Source of the DNA: a bacterium
GTDB taxonomy: Bacteria; Patescibacteriota; Minisyncoccia; Phycocordibacterales; JAKEFN01
Length of the DNA: 12,414 nt
Direction of reading: 5' to 3'
Assembly: GCA_022616085.1 (NCBI GenBank)
Contig: JAKEFN010000076.1
Span: 1 to 12,414 of the forward strand
Shown one piece after another: positions 1 through 5,152 of this stretch. The notes beneath the pieces were generated by a model. The model saw nothing but the letters and a program-made list of their open reading frames with translations, was not told the origin of the DNA and did no database searches. Every line of letters begins with the position of its first letter. The stretch's first letter is position 1. A program made the position numbers and the translations under genes.

Positions 1-29
1 AAGCGAAGAATATTGTTGATATTTTGAGT
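1..29. repeat. Terminal direct repeat, left copy (29 bp)
   Basis: Bases 1-29 are identical to bases 12386-12414. The unit contains a small palindrome (AATAT, five-base loop TGTTG, ATATT at 9-23), so it can form a hairpin tip. It is the centre of a longer palindrome described under 1-127 and 12318-12414. An exact overlap of this kind arises in circular molecules, and also when an assembler stops in a multi-copy repeat. The sequence alone does not decide between the two. Confidence 0.9.
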
Positions 30-127
30 CTTTCCGAGCCGCCGTTTGCAGCCCGCAACATGAATTCGCAGTAGTCAAGAGTTTTTGAACATGCTCTAGA
101 GTATGTTTGAAAACCCTTCCTACTGCG
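1..127. repeat. Right arm of palindromic intergenic element, with nested hairpin
   Basis: The reverse complement of 1-100 aligns with 12318-12414. Shared blocks, in order, are TCTAGAGC, an A-rich run, TTGAC, GAATTCATG, TGCG and GGAAAG. Inside this arm 67-127 is an imperfect palindrome: CGCAGTAG (67-74) pairs with CTACTGCG (120-127), GTTTT (81-85) with AAAAC (110-114), and AACAT (88-92) with ATGTT (103-107), around the self-complementary CTCTAGAG (94-101). No credible reading frame crosses it. It lies downstream of the rhomboid terminator. It looks like a mobile or dispersed hairpin repeat (MITE- or REP-like), but multiplicity cannot be shown from one window. Confidence 0.75.
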
Positions 128-162
128 GACTCCCGTGACATTTTGTAGCTTCGTCATTCTTC

Positions 163-200
163 AAAAAATAAAAAAGTCCGTCGCCTCTATGCAAACGGAC
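163..200 (-). terminator. Rho-independent terminator after the rhomboid gene
   Basis: On the minus strand GTCCGT (200-195) pairs with ACGGAC (181-176) around a 13-nt loop, followed at once by a T-rich tract of 13 bases with one interruption (175-163). The hairpin overlaps the stop codon of the rhomboid gene (189-187). It would end the neuC-neuA-dehydrogenase-rhomboid transcript before the palindromic repeat. Confidence 0.8.
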
Positions 201-828
201 CCTCACTCTTCTGCCCCAATACGGCAAAAAACGGGGCAAGACCGACGCCGAACAGGAAACCAGTCAAATGGACGACCCGCGCGATCGTTGAGTCGGAGTG
301 GAAAAAAAGTCCAAGAAATTGCGAAAGAAAATAGAATATGACAAATCCTGTCATAATCCTATACTTTGGAAAAAATCTAACCGTGGCTCCCATAAGCCCG
401 AATATCGCGCCGCTTGCGCCTATGAGCGGATTGACCCCGCCAATTTTTTGGCTTACTGCAAGCATAAATGCCGAAAATGCAGAGCATAAAAGAAAAAAAA
501 TGATGAAGCGAGTATGCCCCAGCTTATTTTCGACCAAACTTCCGAAAAACAAAAGGAAGATTGCGTTACTCACCAAATGCGTCACATCCGCATGAAAAAA
601 CGGGTGTGTGAATAGTGTCAGTTCTGGGGGAAAATGACGCGTGGCGACAAAGACGTCCCTATCATTGAATAAAGAGGAGGGCGCCATCCCATACCACCAT
701 ACGAGCTCGCTCTGGGAAATAATCCCAAAAATTGGAAATACGAACATAATAATGCAGACGGCGGCAAGCGCCATGGTCGCAGACGGAACATGAGTGCATT
801 CCGCACGAAAAAACTGAACAATACTCAT
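187..828 (-). CDS. Rhomboid-family intramembrane serine protease
   Basis: This is a polytopic membrane protein of 213 residues, the usual size of a six-helix prokaryotic rhomboid. The catalytic signature is complete: His84-x3-Asn88 in helix 2 (HLVSN, oxyanion support), the nucleophile Ser139 in GASGA, and the catalytic His187 in the last helix, followed by a TGFLFG motif typical of the helix-packing face. Rhomboids cut single-pass membrane proteins within or near the membrane, so substrates here may be surface proteins; none is identifiable. The start is supported by GGAGAAAG about 9 nt upstream of the ATG. It is the last gene of the minus-strand unit, 33 nt after the dehydrogenase, and a terminator overlaps its stop. 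The link to glycan synthesis is positional only. Confidence 0.9.
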   Translation of the reverse strand: MSIVQFFRAECTHVPSATMALAAVCIIMFVFPIFGIISQSELVWWYGMAPSSLFNDRDVFVATRHFPPELTLFTHPFFHADVTHLVSNAIFLLFFGSLVENKLGHTRFIIFFLLCSAFSAFMLAVSQKIGGVNPLIGASGAIFGLMGATVRFFPKYRIMTGFVIFYFLSQFLGLFFHSDSTIARVVHLTGFLFGVGLAPFFAVLGQKSEGPFA

Positions 829-861
829 TCTTTCTTTCTCCGGTGAACTTCAAAAAAAGTA

Positions 862-1815
862 TCACGTTTTGGCAAACTTCGCAACCTTCTCCGCGATAAA
901 AATATCCGTCGCTTCGCGGGATTCATGAGTCATACCGCCGGTATGCGGGAGGAGGATGACGTTGCTGTGGGTTTTGGCATATTCAACAAGCGGATTTGAC
1001 TTAAATGTTTTTCCAAAGGACGTTTCGTCCGCGAGCACGTCCGCGCCGTAGCCCGCGATCACCCCTTTTTCAAGCGCAGACAAAAGGTCGGGCTCATTTA
1101 CGATTGCCCCGCGCGATGTGTTTATGAGATATGCCTCGGGCTTCATTTTTTTAAAAACGTCCCCATTAAACATATTTTTTGTTTCATCGCTCAAATGAAC
1201 ATGGATGGAGACGACGTCGCTCTCCGAAATGAGTTCGTCAAACGTCTTCGGCACTGCGTGCGCCTCCGCAAACGCGCTTCGGGGAATACGGGGATCGCAT
1301 GCGATCACCCTCATCCCAAACGCATTCCCATATCGCGCCGTCCATCTACCCAAACGCCCCAAACCAACGACTCCAAGAGTTCTTCCATAGAGATTATGCC
1401 CGCGAAATTTCTCGCGATCCCACTCATGCGCTTTCACCGAGTCAATTGACTGCGGAAGATGCCGCGAAAGCGCAATGAGAAGCCCCCACGCGAGTTCCGC
1501 AGTGCCGGTTATAGTATCCAAAAAATCGTTCTCGCCGCGAAGCGACAATATGGCGATTCCGCGTTTTTTCGCATATTCCGTATCAATATGATCAAGCCCC
1601 GTTGTCGCGGTGGCGATAAATTTAAGCTTATCTCCATTCTTAAGCACGTTCTCGTCGAATGTAAGCCCAAGACCTATAACCACTCCCTCATAATTCGAAA
1701 TAACCGAAACAAGCTCGTTTTGCGATAATGTTTTGTAATGAACATCGCCAAGGGAGCTCAAAATATTTTTGGCTCTGTCGGTGTATATTTCTCCTATGGT
1801 GTTGAGGATTCTCAT
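862..1815 (-). CDS. D-isomer-specific 2-hydroxyacid dehydrogenase (NAD-dependent)
   Basis: The 317-residue protein has the full family layout. A Rossmann motif GLGRLG lies at 151-156, with an acidic residue (Asp174) at the end of the next strand favouring NAD over NADP. The catalytic Arg235 is in NTSRG, Glu264 in VLADE, and His291 in LPHTGG. The family reversibly reduces 2-oxoacids to D-2-hydroxyacids, as in SerA-type phosphoglycerate dehydrogenases; the substrate cannot be read from the sequence. The place after neuC and neuA suggests a role with a keto-sugar or its precursor, which is inference. The start is set at Met 1815: the frame runs on to an ATG at 1854, but those 13 codons are encoded by the hairpin repeat at 1850-1888 and do not look like family sequence. 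No Shine-Dalgarno is visible. Confidence 0.88.
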   Translation of the reverse strand: MRILNTIGEIYTDRAKNILSSLGDVHYKTLSQNELVSVISNYEGVVIGLGLTFDENVLKNGDKLKFIATATTGLDHIDTEYAKKRGIAILSLRGENDFLDTITGTAELAWGLLIALSRHLPQSIDSVKAHEWDREKFRGHNLYGRTLGVVGLGRLGRWTARYGNAFGMRVIACDPRIPRSAFAEAHAVPKTFDELISESDVVSIHVHLSDETKNMFNGDVFKKMKPEAYLINTSRGAIVNEPDLLSALEKGVIAGYGADVLADETSFGKTFKSNPLVEYAKTHSNVILLPHTGGMTHESREATDIFIAEKVAKFAKT

Positions 1816-1842
1816 TTTATTTAAAATTGAAAAACGAAAAAG

Positions 1843-1922
1843 GAAAAACGACAATGTAAAAGTAAAAATTTCCTACTTTTACATTGTCATTTTTCATTTT
1901 TCATTTTTAACTTTTAACTTCT
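1843..1922. repeat. Perfect 15-bp hairpin flanked by TTTTTCA repeats
   Basis: Bases 1850-1864 (GACAATGTAAAAGTA) are perfectly complementary to 1874-1888, with a 9-nt loop. A further AAAAA/TTTTT pairing lies just outside one mismatch. The 3' side continues into repeated CATTTTT-like and AACTTTT-like units up to about 1920. On the minus strand the stem is followed by GTTTTT, so it could act as a weak terminator or attenuator between neuA and the dehydrogenase. AAAATG/TTTTTC hairpins like this are typical intergenic spacers of many CPR genomes (from memory). The last codons of neuA lie inside the repeat. Confidence 0.75.
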
Positions 1923-2604
1923 TAAGCCAAAACTCCGCGAACTCAAAATCAATCGGGCGGTTGATGTCAAGCGAACGCTCGGCCGGCATAATATATGCGC
2001 GGGAAATTTTTCCGAAGAGATCCCCCGTCATAATAACATCCGTTTTCGTCAGATAAATCGCGGTATTCCGTTTGTATGCTTTGGGGAGATCCTGCCGCCT
2101 TGCCGATGCTTTTCCTTCGTCTTCAAAAAGCGGAAATATAATGCCGTCCTCTATTTTCTGTATTTTCTTGGGCGCAAAATCGTCGAGCTCTTTCATACTC
2201 ATCACCGAATCGGCATGCGTTTCGTCCGCAATCTTAATGCATGCGTCAATATCTTCGGCGGTACGGAGGGGCGAGGTCGGCTGGAGAATCATCACGTAAT
2301 CATATATTTCATTTTCATTTTCTCTAATCCAGCTAACCGCGTGCTGAACGACCGCGATGGAAGTACTGGCGTCCTCCGCGAGCTCCGCGGGGCGCATAAA
2401 CGGAACGTCCGCGCCATGCATACGGGCAATTTCCGCAATCTCCGCATCATCGGTTGAAACGATTGCGCGCGAAAGAAGCGCGCTCCCTTTCGCCGCCAGA
2501 ATGGTATAGGCAATAAGGGGCTTTCCCATAAGCTCTTTAATATTTTTGCGCGGGATTCCCTTAGACCCTCCCCGCGCCGTGATGACGCCAAGCGTTTTAA
2601 TCAT
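1894..2604 (-). CDS. neuA: CMP-N-acylneuraminate (nonulosonate) cytidylyltransferase, NeuA-type
   Basis: The 236-residue protein belongs to the CMP-sugar synthetase family, which activates nonulosonic acids (sialic, legionaminic, pseudaminic) with CTP to CMP-sugars. Visible signatures are the nucleotide-binding ITARGGSKGIPRKN at 8-21, QPTSPLR at 108-114, RRQDLPKAYKRN at 169-180 followed by TAIY, and LDIN at 212-215 for metal binding. The start is placed at ATG 2604, giving a MIKTLGVITARGG N-terminus and an ATGATTAA overlap with the neuC stop. The 27 upstream codons in this frame read through neuC and are not family-like. The C-terminal LKVKNEK lies in the repeat that begins after the gene, so the tail is probably repeat-derived. 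The neighbouring NeuC supports a sialic/legionaminic-type product; a KDO or 8-amino-KDO cytidylyltransferase is less likely. Confidence 0.9.
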   Translation of the reverse strand: MIKTLGVITARGGSKGIPRKNIKELMGKPLIAYTILAAKGSALLSRAIVSTDDAEIAEIARMHGADVPFMRPAELAEDASTSIAVVQHAVSWIRENENEIYDYVMILQPTSPLRTAEDIDACIKIADETHADSVMSMKELDDFAPKKIQKIEDGIIFPLFEDEGKASARRQDLPKAYKRNTAIYLTKTDVIMTGDLFGKISRAYIMPAERSLDINRPIDFEFAEFWLKKLKVKNEK

Positions 2605-3751
2605 GAAATTTTTTTTGCATGTAGAGCGGCACGGTCGCGAGTTTCTCGGCAATATTCGCGCTTGTCCCTTTTTGGTAATACGCATGGTCTGGAGCGTATC
2701 GGCCGCCCGAGATGCTCCGCTGTTTTAGAATCGCCTTTTTTATCGCTTCTTTCTCGTATGGAACGTCAATAACGTTTTTTCCGCGCATCCGCCCCTCCTG
2801 CCGCGTGCCGATATTGACGACCGGAATTCCCAAAAAAGAACATTCTTTGATTCCCGCCGAGGAGTTTCCGACAAGACACGCCGCTCCGTGAAGAAGGCCC
2901 AAAAAATCATCGGGCGAAAGGTACTTGATAAAGCGGATATTTTTCGGATTTTCACGTTCCCTGAATGCGCGGATTCCTTCCGATGTCTCGTCCGTTCCAG
3001 CGTCCGGATTCGGCCAAAACCAAACCGCTGGTATGCCGAGTTCATGCACCGCATGAAGCGCCTCTTCCACATGCTTTCGATTCCGCCCCACTTCAGTCGT
3101 TACGGGATGGTGCATAACAATAAGATACGGGCCATTGAGGTCGATATTTTTCCCAACGCCGATTTCGTTGATTCGCTTCCGGTCAAACCGCAATTCCCCG
3201 CGCGAGAGCATTTCAATCTCGGGACTGCCGAAATTCCACACGTAATCGGGGTTCTCCCCCATGCGGATTATCCGTTCCTTTGCCGGTTCGTTTGTCGCGA
3301 AATGAATATGCGCGAGTTTCGTTATCGCGTGCCGCACATGCTCATCAATGGTGCCGGAAACGTCACCGCCTTCAATATGCGCAACAGTGATATTCATATA
3401 CGACGCGGCGATCGCGGCGGCGAGCATCTCATAGCGGTCGGCGCGGAGCATGACGATATCGGGGCGGAGATTATCAAACGCAGTTGCGAATTCCATAATG
3501 CCGACGCCGGCGGTCTTTGCCATCGCAATGGGGCTCCCTCCGGCAAGGGTCATCACGATTTTTGCGTGGCAGGGGAAACCATCCCGTTCAAGAAGCGGCA
3601 AAACGTCTCCATAAAAATCAAGAAGAGCGCCGGCGCCGACGACGATCTGAAGCTCTATATCAGGCCGTTTCTTGAGTTCCTTAAGCACCAAACGATTCCT
3701 CGCATAGTGTATTTCGGAGGTGATGACGAAGCAGATTTTACGCTTATTCAT
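2597..3751 (-). CDS. neuC: UDP-N-acetylglucosamine 2-epimerase (hydrolysing), NeuC/LegG-like
   Basis: The 384 residues match the usual length of hydrolysing UDP-HexNAc 2-epimerases (GT-B fold), which convert a UDP-HexNAc into free ManNAc-type sugar plus UDP, the first committed step to nonulosonic acids. Family motifs include ADRYE at 104-108, HIEGGDVSGTIDEHVRHA at 125-142, MHHP at 213-216, GNSSAGIKE at 295-303 and GTRQEGR at 315-321. The Gly usual before the DR(F/Y)E motif is Ala here, while Asp105, Arg106 and Glu108 are kept. The preceding toxin stop is 51 nt upstream with no terminator between, and neuA overlaps its end by 8 nt. No clear Shine-Dalgarno precedes ATG 3751. The exact UDP sugar (plain GlcNAc or the 2,4-diacetamido form used for legionaminate) cannot be told from motifs alone. 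Confidence 0.9.
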   Translation of the reverse strand: MNKRKICFVITSEIHYARNRLVLKELKKRPDIELQIVVGAGALLDFYGDVLPLLERDGFPCHAKIVMTLAGGSPIAMAKTAGVGIMEFATAFDNLRPDIVMLRADRYEMLAAAIAASYMNITVAHIEGGDVSGTIDEHVRHAITKLAHIHFATNEPAKERIIRMGENPDYVWNFGSPEIEMLSRGELRFDRKRINEIGVGKNIDLNGPYLIVMHHPVTTEVGRNRKHVEEALHAVHELGIPAVWFWPNPDAGTDETSEGIRAFRERENPKNIRFIKYLSPDDFLGLLHGAACLVGNSSAGIKECSFLGIPVVNIGTRQEGRMRGKNVIDVPYEKEAIKKAILKQRSISGGRYAPDHAYYQKGTSANIAEKLATVPLYMQKKFHD

Positions 3752-3802
3752 GCTATGTATATAACCACACAGGAAGATAATAAGTAAAGAGGCGATAAAA
3801 CC

Positions 3803-4084
3803 CTATTTTCTCTTTTCTGCCTTATCATATACGCGCGAACGATGAGCGATAACCAGAATTTTTACCGTCTTGCCTTCAATACTAAAAACCACGCGGTAAT
3901 CGCCAACCCGCAGTTTGCGATATCCCTGAAGAGACCGCCGCAGAGGTTTTCCATACAAATCCGGAGCGGTCATAAGCCGCGCCTCAATTGCCTCTTTTAC
4001 ATGTCCGCGAACGGAAGCCTCTAAACGAGGAATATCTTCTTGCACCACGCGCTCATGGTATTTTACGCTGAAATTTACGCCCAT
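3803..4084 (-). CDS. RelE/ParE-superfamily toxin of a type II toxin-antitoxin pair
   Basis: The 93-residue basic protein shows the RelE-type core: a helical N-terminus, then GKPLRRSLQGYRKLRVGDY (45-63), RVVFSI, and VKILVIAHRSRVY (74-86). The C-terminal HR-x-x-VY block and Arg64 occupy places where RelE mRNA interferases carry their catalytic Arg and Tyr residues, so ribosome-dependent mRNA cleavage is the likely activity. A ParE-type gyrase poison is a less favoured alternative. The ATG at 4084 overlaps the antitoxin end by 10 nt (ATGGGCGTAA), giving translational coupling. The stop is TAG, followed by 51 nt to neuC with no terminator hairpin. Confidence 0.88.
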   Translation of the reverse strand: MGVNFSVKYHERVVQEDIPRLEASVRGHVKEAIEARLMTAPDLYGKPLRRSLQGYRKLRVGDYRVVFSIEGKTVKILVIAHRSRVYDKAEKRK

Positions 4085-4296
4085 GCTTTTTCATGCGAGA
4101 TAAAACGCGCATTCTTCGTATTTCTTCCGCGCGCGATCGCATCCCATGCCTCATCTTCCTCGATTTCAAGAGCGATTCTTAAAAGCGATGCCGCCTTCGT
4201 CGCCTGCGGCACGCGATCGCGGCGCGCCGCGTTCATAAGAAGTCGGTCCATATCGGGCGCAAGCGTAATATTTATCCTTTTTTTAATAGTCGCCAT
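4075..4296 (-). CDS. Ribbon-helix-helix-like antitoxin, partner of the RelE-type toxin
   Basis: This 73-residue protein starts with KKRINITLAPDMDRLL, a short strand followed by helix as in the CopG/Arc ribbon-helix-helix fold. It continues with an alanine-rich second helix (QATKAASLLRIALEIEEDEA) and a short flexible C-terminal region that would wrap the toxin. Gene order antitoxin then toxin with a 10-nt overlap is typical of type II systems. Antitoxins of this kind neutralise the toxin and repress their own promoter. Two TGATACA repeats lie directly upstream (4299-4316). No Shine-Dalgarno is seen; the inferred transcript start is only about 10 nt before the ATG, so the mRNA may be nearly leaderless. 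Confidence 0.85.
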   Translation of the reverse strand: MATIKKRINITLAPDMDRLLMNAARRDRVPQATKAASLLRIALEIEEDEAWDAIARGRNTKNARFISHEKAWA

Positions 4297-4298
4297 AC

Positions 4299-4318
4299 TG
4301 TATCAAAAGTGTATCATA
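4299..4318 (-). promoter_or_regulatory. Candidate toxin-antitoxin operator and -10 box
   Basis: On the minus strand TGATACA occurs twice (4316-4310 and 4305-4299), 11 bp apart start to start, which is one helical turn. The first copy overlaps TATGAT (4318-4313), a 5/6 match to the -10 consensus. No good -35 is present at 16-18 bp. Direct repeats spaced by about one turn are the usual target of ribbon-helix-helix antitoxins, so this is read as the autoregulatory operator. Confidence 0.6.
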
Positions 4319-4337
4319 TAGGGTCACGACGATCAAC

Positions 4338-4361
4338 AAAAAAAAGCGACCTTGCGACCGC
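4338..4361 (-). terminator. Rho-independent terminator after the 73-codon gene
   Basis: On the minus strand GCGGTC (4361-4356), tetraloop GCAA (GNRA type) and GGTCGC (4351-4346) form a 6-bp stem with two wobble pairs, followed by eight T (4345-4338). It isolates the small gene at 4379-4600 from the toxin-antitoxin operon. A second hairpin, GTCCGTT with AACGGAC (4394-4374), sits just upstream and includes the stop codon of the small gene. Confidence 0.7.
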
Positions 4362-4378
4362 CAAAATCGTTTCGTCCG

Positions 4379-4600
4379 TTAACAGAGAACGGACTCGACG
4401 AAATTCACTATATTTCCCGAGTTTTTCCTACGGTACTCATCGTACCGTTTGAAAAGAGCGGGGCCCCGCTCCGGAACCGAATTGAGGAAATCCCGAACTA
4501 TTTCGGGTCCTAACTTATTCATGGCCAGGGCCAATAGCGCGGTGGCACCAGGACTCCCTTTCCCGGCGTTTATTATTGTATACAGATTTACTTCGGGCAT
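4379..4600 (-). CDS. Small protein of unknown function with strong expression signals
   Basis: The 73-residue soluble protein is not recognised. A turn-rich N-terminal part (NAGKGSPGATA, residues 11-21) is followed by an apparently helical middle (ALLALAMNKLGPEIVRDFL), a Pro/Gly turn, a highly charged stretch (FKRYDEYRRKN) and a hydrophobic tail ending in a C-terminal cysteine. There is no signal peptide or membrane segment. It is judged real because of its signals: an AAGGAGGG ribosome binding site 4 nt before the ATG, a perfect sigma-70 promoter about 40 nt upstream and a dedicated terminator. This is the best set of expression signals in the window, so the protein is probably abundant. The GKGSPGAT segment is not a Walker A loop. 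A structural, DNA-binding or regulatory role is possible, but nothing in the sequence establishes one. Confidence 0.75.
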   Translation of the reverse strand: MPEVNLYTIINAGKGSPGATALLALAMNKLGPEIVRDFLNSVPERGPALFKRYDEYRRKNSGNIVNFVESVLC

Positions 4601-4604
4601 TTTG

Positions 4605-4612
4605 CCCTCCTT
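4605..4612 (-). promoter_or_regulatory. Strong Shine-Dalgarno (AAGGAGGG) of the 73-codon gene
   Basis: AAGGAGGG on the minus strand ends 4 nt before ATG 4600. It is the closest match to the anti-Shine-Dalgarno consensus in the window and fixes the start of the small gene. Confidence 0.85.
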
Positions 4613-4636
4613 GTTTTGTTGAAGAAAAACACTTAT

Positions 4637-4665
4637 ATTATAGACTCTCTACACCTATCTGTCAA
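4637..4665 (-). promoter_or_regulatory. Perfect-consensus sigma-70 promoter
   Basis: On the minus strand TTGACA (4665-4660), a 17-bp spacer (4659-4643) and TATAAT (4642-4637) match the housekeeping consensus at all twelve positions with optimal spacing. Transcription should start near 4630, giving a 5' leader of about 30 nt before ATG 4600. It drives only the 73-codon gene before the terminator at 4338-4361. Confidence 0.88.
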
Positions 4666-4700
4666 GAACCCGCGACAATCAATATAACCCCCAAAACCAT

Positions 4701-4726
4701 AAAAATGCCTCCAATAAAGCATTTTT
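4701..4726. terminator. Terminator hairpin after gtrA-like gene (bidirectional in form)
   Basis: AAAAATGC (4701-4708) pairs with GCATTTTT (4719-4726) around a 10-nt loop. On the minus strand the stem ends in TTTTT, suited to ending the polysaccharide transcript whose last gene stops at 4745. The plus-strand side also carries a T run. The stem is AT-rich and so only moderately strong. Confidence 0.6.
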
Positions 4727-4744
4727 CGGCGTTTTTTCTTTCTA

Positions 4745-5152
4745 TCATGGCATGCTATTTTCCGTTTTGGGACGGAATACAAACAAACGGTATGCAATAA
4801 AATTAAGAACCGCGAGTATGCCTATGACAACTATCTGCGCGGCAAGATACCATAGATGCAATACCTCCACCAAAAAAGAAAGAAGAAAAGCGTTTACAGC
4901 AAGATTCCCGACTGCGAGAAGCATATAGCGTCCGAATTGATCAGTCGTTCCGCGTGCGCGGCGGTCTTCGAATGTCCATACCTTATTTAAGGCAAAATTT
5001 ATGACGAGCGATACGGCGAAAGAGCAAAACGAAGCGAGAAGATACCACAACGCAAAAACTTCCACAAATATGTATAAAAATCCGACGTTTGCCGCGGCGG
5101 AAACGGCCCCCACAAAAACAAATTTTATAAATTTTTTAGAATGTTCTTTCAA
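4745..5152 (-). CDS. GtrA-family membrane protein (polyprenyl-phosphate-sugar flippase)
   Basis: The 135-residue protein has four predicted membrane helices (about 10-32, 36-55, 74-95 and 98-124) and the repeated GtrA hallmarks NFALNKVWTF (52-61) and NFIAYRLFVF (117-126), reflecting two internal halves. GtrA proteins are thought to flip undecaprenyl-phosphate-linked sugars across the membrane and usually accompany a GtrB-type glycosyltransferase, which is the case here: the gene overlaps the upstream GT2 gene by 17 nt. The start is a TTG at 5152, supported by AAGGAAG nine nt upstream; no ATG lies near the conserved N-terminus. It is the last gene of the first transcription block. Confidence 0.9.
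   Translation of the reverse strand: MKEHSKKFIKFVFVGAVSAAANVGFLYIFVEVFALWYLLASFCSFAVSLVINFALNKVWTFEDRRARGTTDQFGRYMLLAVGNLAVNAFLLSFLVEVLHLWYLAAQIVVIGILAVLNFIAYRLFVFRPKTENSMP

Noticed and set aside
829..861. Terminator between the dehydrogenase and rhomboid genes
   Set aside because: There is a run of seven T on the minus strand but no stable stem directly before it.
1816..1854. Longer N-terminus for the 2-hydroxyacid dehydrogenase
   Set aside because: The 13 codons are encoded by the hairpin repeat, and the protein begins properly at MRILNTIGEIYTD.
2605..2685. Longer N-terminus for NeuA
   Set aside because: The extra 27 codons lie within neuC and are not family-like. Starting at 2604 gives the standard MIKTLGVITARGG N-terminus and an 8-nt coupling overlap.
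2888..3787. Long open frame (299 codons) on the plus strand
   Set aside because: It lies antisense to neuC, which has full family motifs. The plus-strand translation resembles no family and is rich in Arg/His as expected for a shadow frame in a biased-codon gene.
3758..3788. Promoter directly before neuC (TTTACT, TATATA)
   Set aside because: The boxes match the consensus poorly (TTTACT, and 4/6 for TATATA) and the spacer is 19 bp. It remains possible but is too weak to annotate.
4550..4570. GKGSPGAT in the 73-codon protein as an ATP-binding Walker A loop
   Set aside because: The spacing does not fit GxxxxGK[ST], no Walker B follows and the protein is too short.
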